Shown piece by piece: positions 61,047 through 64,000 of a DNA stretch of 64,000 nucleotides. Every line of letters starts with the position of its first letter. The stretch's first letter is position 1. Under the pieces are notes generated by a model. The model was not told where the DNA came from. It searched no databases and saw only the letters and a program-made list of their open reading frames with translations. A program made the translations under genes and the position numbers. The stretch comes from Oceanibacterium hippocampi (GTDB lineage Bacteria; Pseudomonadota; Alphaproteobacteria; Sneathiellales; Sneathiellaceae), in the NCBI RefSeq assembly GCF_900172325.1, contig NZ_FWFR01000001.1, positions 62,001 to 126,000 on the forward strand, given 5' to 3'.

Positions 61047-61061
61047 TGCGAACTGTTCGCA
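61047..61061. promoter_or_regulatory. Fur-like 7-1-7 operator candidate upstream of the iron-binding protein gene
   Basis: TGCGAAC, a central T and GTTCGCA form a perfect 7-1-7 palindrome, the layout expected of Fur-family sites. It lies 138 bases upstream of the iron-binding protein start. The decamer TATTGCGAAC covering its left half recurs at 60981-60990, 72 bases upstream of that start, followed by a partial second half. Iron-dependent repression is a natural inference. Confidence 0.55.
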
Positions 61062-61090
61062 GAAATTGCCGGTCAAGATCCCAGAATGGC

Positions 61091-61849
61091 TCAGCCGGCC
61101 ACCTTCCGGAACAGGCTGTCGCGGCCGCAAGCGGCGCCGACGCGCTCGTACTCGGCGCGCGTGTCGATTTCGGCATGGTTGCGGCGCCGTTCGACGGCAA
61201 GCCTGTCGGACGCCTCGTCCAGCACGCGCTGAAGTGTCGACCGGATCGCCGCCAGCGCGTCCTTGCTGTCCGCCGCGCGCAGGCGGGCGGGCGGGCGACT
61301 TCGGCTCAGTGCCGCACGAAGGCTGACCCGCAGCCGCCGTCCCAGGTCGCGAACCAGCCTCTCGTCTGTCGCGACATGCTTGTATTCATGCTGCAGTATC
61401 TCGCGATATTCGCAGCTCCCGCGCGGAAACTCCCGGGCGATATGGACGATCCGGTTGACGGCCCCGATTGCCGCCTTCACGTCCGTGGTCCGCAGGCAAT
61501 GGATATCGCCGGTCTTTTCATCTTCCTGCCATTCGAAGCGGCTGGAAATCTCGGATCGGGGCGTCGCGACCGTAAGGCCGAGCGCGGGTCCGAGCGCGGC
61601 GCCGCCACGATTGGAAAGCTCGGCCACGGAGCGCGAGTGATCGATCTTCACGGCTTCGTTGTCGATCCGGACATCGATGTCCGCTTCGCCATTACGGCAG
61701 GAGGCTGCATCGGCGGCGCCGGCAAGCAGGAACATGCCGGTGGCGGCGATGAGAGCAACGCAGGCCTGCTTCCGGCCGAACTCGACGAGCATGGCGGTCA
61801 TTCCAGCGGCGGCACGGGGATCGCGCTTTCCGATCATCCTAGACCGCAT
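61091..61849 (-). CDS. Secreted protein with HEYKH motif, putative zinc metallopeptidase-like
   Basis: I do not recognise a named family with certainty. The protein has up to 252 residues. A signal-peptide-like segment, ACVALIAATGMFLLAGAADAASC, lies at about 29-51. A later block, CEYREILQHEYKHVATDERLVRDL (near 148-171), contains HEYKH, an HExxH-type zinc site as in zincin proteases. Four Cys in the mature part (after ADAA, in IHCLRTTD, in GSCEYRE and in GAACGRD) could form disulfides. The true start may be 61849, 61837, 61801 or 61792. It stands alone between the Fur-site region and ald. Function is inferred only from the motif. Confidence 0.65.
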   Translation of the reverse strand: MRSRMIGKRDPRAAAGMTAMLVEFGRKQACVALIAATGMFLLAGAADAASCRNGEADIDVRIDNEAVKIDHSRSVAELSNRGGAALGPALGLTVATPRSEISSRFEWQEDEKTGDIHCLRTTDVKAAIGAVNRIVHIAREFPRGSCEYREILQHEYKHVATDERLVRDLGRRLRVSLRAALSRSRPPARLRAADSKDALAAIRSTLQRVLDEASDRLAVERRRNHAEIDTRAEYERVGAACGRDSLFRKVAG

Positions 61850-61912
61850 GTCCTGCGTCGACGTTAAAACGCCGTCAGACGCGCGATCGGGCCCGGGCCG
61901 CCGGATAAAAGA

Positions 61913-63052
61913 TCACGGGACCCGTTGCGAACCGCCGTTTCTGAGCGCCTCTTCCGGCGGGACGTAGGTTTCGCCGAGGGCGCCCGCGACCGCCTCGTAG
62001 GTGAGCTTGCCGAAGGCGACATTGAGGCCGTTACGCAGATGCGGATCACTCGCCAGGGCTGCCCGGTAGCCCTTGTTGGCGAGTTTCAGCGTGAACGGCA
62101 GGGTCGCGTTGTTGAGCGCCTGGGTCGAGGTCCGGGCGACGCCGCCCGGCATGTTGGCGACGCAGTAATGCACCACGTCGTCGATGACGTAGGTGGGATC
62201 GGCATGGGTCGTGGGCCGCGACGTCTCGAAACAGCCGCCCTGGTCGATCGCCACATCGACGAGCACCGCGCCACGCTTCATCGTCGCGAGATCGTCCCGA
62301 TGCAGGAGTTTCGGTGCAGCCGCGCCGGGGATGAGGACCGCGCCGATGACGAGATCTGCGGTCCGGACATATTCCTCGATCGCGTCGACCGTCGCGAAGA
62401 TCGTGTTGAGCTGCGGGCCGAACTGCATGTCGAGTTCGTTGAGCCGGCGCAGCGACTTGTCGAGCACCGTCACCTTGGCTTCCAGCCCCATCGCCATACG
62501 CGCGGCGTTGGTGCCGACAACCCCGCCGCCGAGGATCACCACTTCGGCGGCGGCGACGCCCGGGACACCGCCGAGCAGCATGCCGCGCCCGCCCTGGGTA
62601 ATCTCGAGACTGTGCGCGCCGGCCTGGATCGCCATCCGGCCGGCAACTTCGGACATCGGCGCCAGCAACGGCAGCCCGCCGCGATCGTCGGTGACGGTCT
62701 CGTAGGCAATGGCGACGCAACCGGATTCCATCAGGCCGCGCGCCTGTTCCGGATCCGGGGCGAGATGGAGATAGGTGAACAGAAGCTGCCCCTCGCGGAG
62801 CATCTTCCATTCGTTGGCCTGCGGTTCCTTGACCTTCACGATCATCTCGGCACGGGCGAAAATCTCCTCCGCCGTGTCGATGATCTCGGCACCCGCCGCC
62901 CGGTAGTTCTCGTCGTCGAAACCGATCCTCGCGGCGCCGTCCTTCTGGACCAGGACCTTGTGACCGTTGTGAACCGCCTCCCGGACCGCCGATGGCGTCA
63001 TCCCGATCCGGTATTCGTGGGTCTTGATTTCCTTCGGCACTCCGATCAGCAC
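61913..63052 (-). CDS. ald: Alanine dehydrogenase
   Basis: This NAD-dependent enzyme converts alanine to pyruvate and ammonia reversibly. It has 379 residues. The N-terminus [23 protein letters not shown] (Arg and Lys for substrate) and [13 protein letters not shown] (active His) match Ald. The NAD fold is in [19 protein letters not shown] near 170, followed by [17 protein letters not shown] and [24 protein letters not shown]. The gene lies 35 bases after the aminotransferase gene on the same strand. Together they could regenerate pyruvate consumed by the aminotransferase. Confidence 0.97.
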   Translation of the reverse strand: MLIGVPKEIKTHEYRIGMTPSAVREAVHNGHKVLVQKDGAARIGFDDENYRAAGAEIIDTAEEIFARAEMIVKVKEPQANEWKMLREGQLLFTYLHLAPDPEQARGLMESGCVAIAYETVTDDRGGLPLLAPMSEVAGRMAIQAGAHSLEITQGGRGMLLGGVPGVAAAEVVILGGGVVGTNAARMAMGLEAKVTVLDKSLRRLNELDMQFGPQLNTIFATVDAIEEYVRTADLVIGAVLIPGAAAPKLLHRDDLATMKRGAVLVDVAIDQGGCFETSRPTTHADPTYVIDDVVHYCVANMPGGVARTSTQALNNATLPFTLKLANKGYRAALASDPHLRNGLNVAFGKLTYEAVAGALGETYVPPEEALRNGGSQRVP

Positions 63053-63087
63053 GAGAACCTCCCGCCTAACTTGATTTCCTGTTGCGA

Positions 63088-64000
63088 CTAATCAACGGCG
63101 CGCAGCACGCCACGCAGCGTTTCGAAGACCTGGTCGATCTGCGCCTTGGAAATGATCAGCGGCGGCGACAAGGCAATGATGTCGCCAGTGGTGCGGATCA
63201 GCAGACCCTTCTCGTAGGCCTTCAGGAAAGCGTCAAAGGCGCGCGCGGTCGGCTTGCCCGGAATGGATTCGAGCTCGATCGCGCCGATCAGGCCGAGATT
63301 GCGCAGGTCGATGACATGCGGCTCGCCCTTCAGCGCATGAACCGCTTCTTCCCAGTACGGGGCGAGCTCGGCGGCACGCTCGAAGAGCCCTTCTTCCTTG
63401 TAGGTGTCGAGGGTCGCGAGTCCGGCCGCGGCGGCCATCGGATGGCCCGAATAGGTATAGCCGTGGAACAGTTCGATGACGTTCTCGGGCCCGTCCATGA
63501 AGGCATCGTAGATCTTCGAATCGAAGGCCACGCAGCCCATCGGGATGACGCCGTTGGTAAGCCCCTTGGCCATCGTCACGATGTCCGGGGTGACACCGAA
63601 GTACTCCGTCGCAGTCGGCGCGCCGAGGCGGCCGAAACCGGTGATGACCTCGTCGAAGATCAGCAGGATGCCGTGCTTGTCGCAGATCGCGCGCAGCTTC
63701 TCCAGATAGCCCTTCGGCGGCATCAGCACGCCGGTCGAACCGGCAACCGGTTCGACGATGACGGCGGCGATGGTCGAGGCATCGTGGAGGGTGACGATCC
63801 GCTCCAGCTCGTCGGCCAGGTGCGCGCCCCATTCCGGGCAGCCGCGGCTGTAAGCCTGCTTCTCCCGGTCGTGGGTATGCGGCAGATGGTCGACGCCGTT
63901 CAGCAGCGAGCCGAAGAACATCCGGTTCTTGACGATGCCGCCGACCGAGATCCCGCCGAAGCCGACGCCGTGATAGCCCCGCTCGCGCCCGATCAGCCGG
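63088..64000 (-). CDS. Class III omega-amino acid:pyruvate aminotransferase (N-terminus beyond window)
   Basis: The last 303 residues of this PLP enzyme are in the window; the gene continues past the right edge. Reading from the edge, RERGYHGVGFGGISVGGIVKNRMF opens the visible part, typical of omega-amino acid:pyruvate transaminases. PLP contacts appear in ILLIFDEVITGFGR (Asp) and VTMAKGLTNGVIPMG (Schiff-base Lys). Partners of this type use pyruvate as acceptor and beta-alanine, taurine or other omega-amines as donor. Adjacent ald is also seen in taurine-dissimilation clusters (tpa-ald), making a taurine:pyruvate aminotransferase one possibility. An ATG at 63921 is internal, not the start. 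Confidence 0.92.
   Translation of the reverse strand, partial: RLIGRERGYHGVGFGGISVGGIVKNRMFFGSLLNGVDHLPHTHDREKQAYSRGCPEWGAHLADELERIVTLHDASTIAAVIVEPVAGSTGVLMPPKGYLEKLRAICDKHGILLIFDEVITGFGRLGAPTATEYFGVTPDIVTMAKGLTNGVIPMGCVAFDSKIYDAFMDGPENVIELFHGYTYSGHPMAAAAGLATLDTYKEEGLFERAAELAPYWEEAVHALKGEPHVIDLRNLGLIGAIELESIPGKPTARAFDAFLKAYEKGLLIRTTGDIIALSPPLIISKAQIDQVFETLRGVLRAVD

Noticed and set aside
1..64000. CRISPR arrays, tRNA or rRNA genes, insertion sequences, phage genes
   Set aside because: I looked in all gaps between genes and found no regular short repeats with spacers, no cloverleaf-like stretch, no transposase or integrase motifs and no terminal inverted repeats.

Overview
The window is GC-rich and densely packed. 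Its gene content fits an alphaproteobacterium, most likely a free-living heterotroph of the Rhodospirillales type. The signs are a PutA without an N-terminal DNA-binding domain, a TRAP transporter, an MttB-like methyltransferase without pyrrolysine, a DUF1127 protein and many LysR regulators. The taxonomic placement is inference. I see no tRNA, rRNA, CRISPR array, insertion sequence or phage gene. One gene is cut at each edge: a permease on the left and an aminotransferase on the right.

Layout. 1-3.2 kb (minus): a BMP-type nucleoside/sugar-like ABC importer. 3.5-5.8 kb: a SulP anion transporter with STAS and cyclic-nucleotide domains. 5.8-12.9 kb (minus): a 2390-residue secreted SpvB/FG-GAP/RHS protein with a hydrophobic C-terminal tail. 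13.2-18.0 kb (plus): a tight three-gene operon of an ATP-grasp ligase, an MFS transporter fused to two extracytoplasmic sensor-like domains, and a periplasmic binding protein. I consider this the best candidate for an undescribed system. 18.0-25.3 kb: LysR and epimerase, adenylate cyclase, prfC, and an M20 amidohydrolase. 25.3-33.9 kb: a LysR-nitrilase-ABC exporter operon, divergent from a polyamine-type ABC importer with an agmatinase-family enzyme.

34.1-43.3 kb: an aminotransferase overlapping a two-domain PPK2 kinase, a TRAP transporter with an acyl-CoA dehydrogenase, a DUF1127 protein, a GcvA-like LysR and a HpcH/HpaI aldolase. 43.4-53.9 kb: putA, dgt, hutI-hutH with an FAD oxidoreductase, and a divergent MttB-family methyltransferase. 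53.9-64 kb: a fatty-acid desaturase with a divergent Xre regulator, a LuxR response regulator and a degenerate hybrid kinase, an HCCA-isomerase-like protein with an alpha/beta hydrolase, an iron-binding protein with a Fur-like site, a secreted HEYKH protein, and an aminotransferase with alanine dehydrogenase.

Most of the window serves uptake and breakdown of nitrogen-containing organic compounds: nucleosides, polyamines, proline, histidine, methylated amines, and alanine or taurine-like amines. All four binding-protein genes of the BMP, polyamine, TRAP and iron types are followed at once by a long GC-rich inverted repeat. In three of them it separates the binding-protein gene from the downstream transporter genes. 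Gene calls rest on reading the translated sequence and recalling family motifs; no database search was possible.
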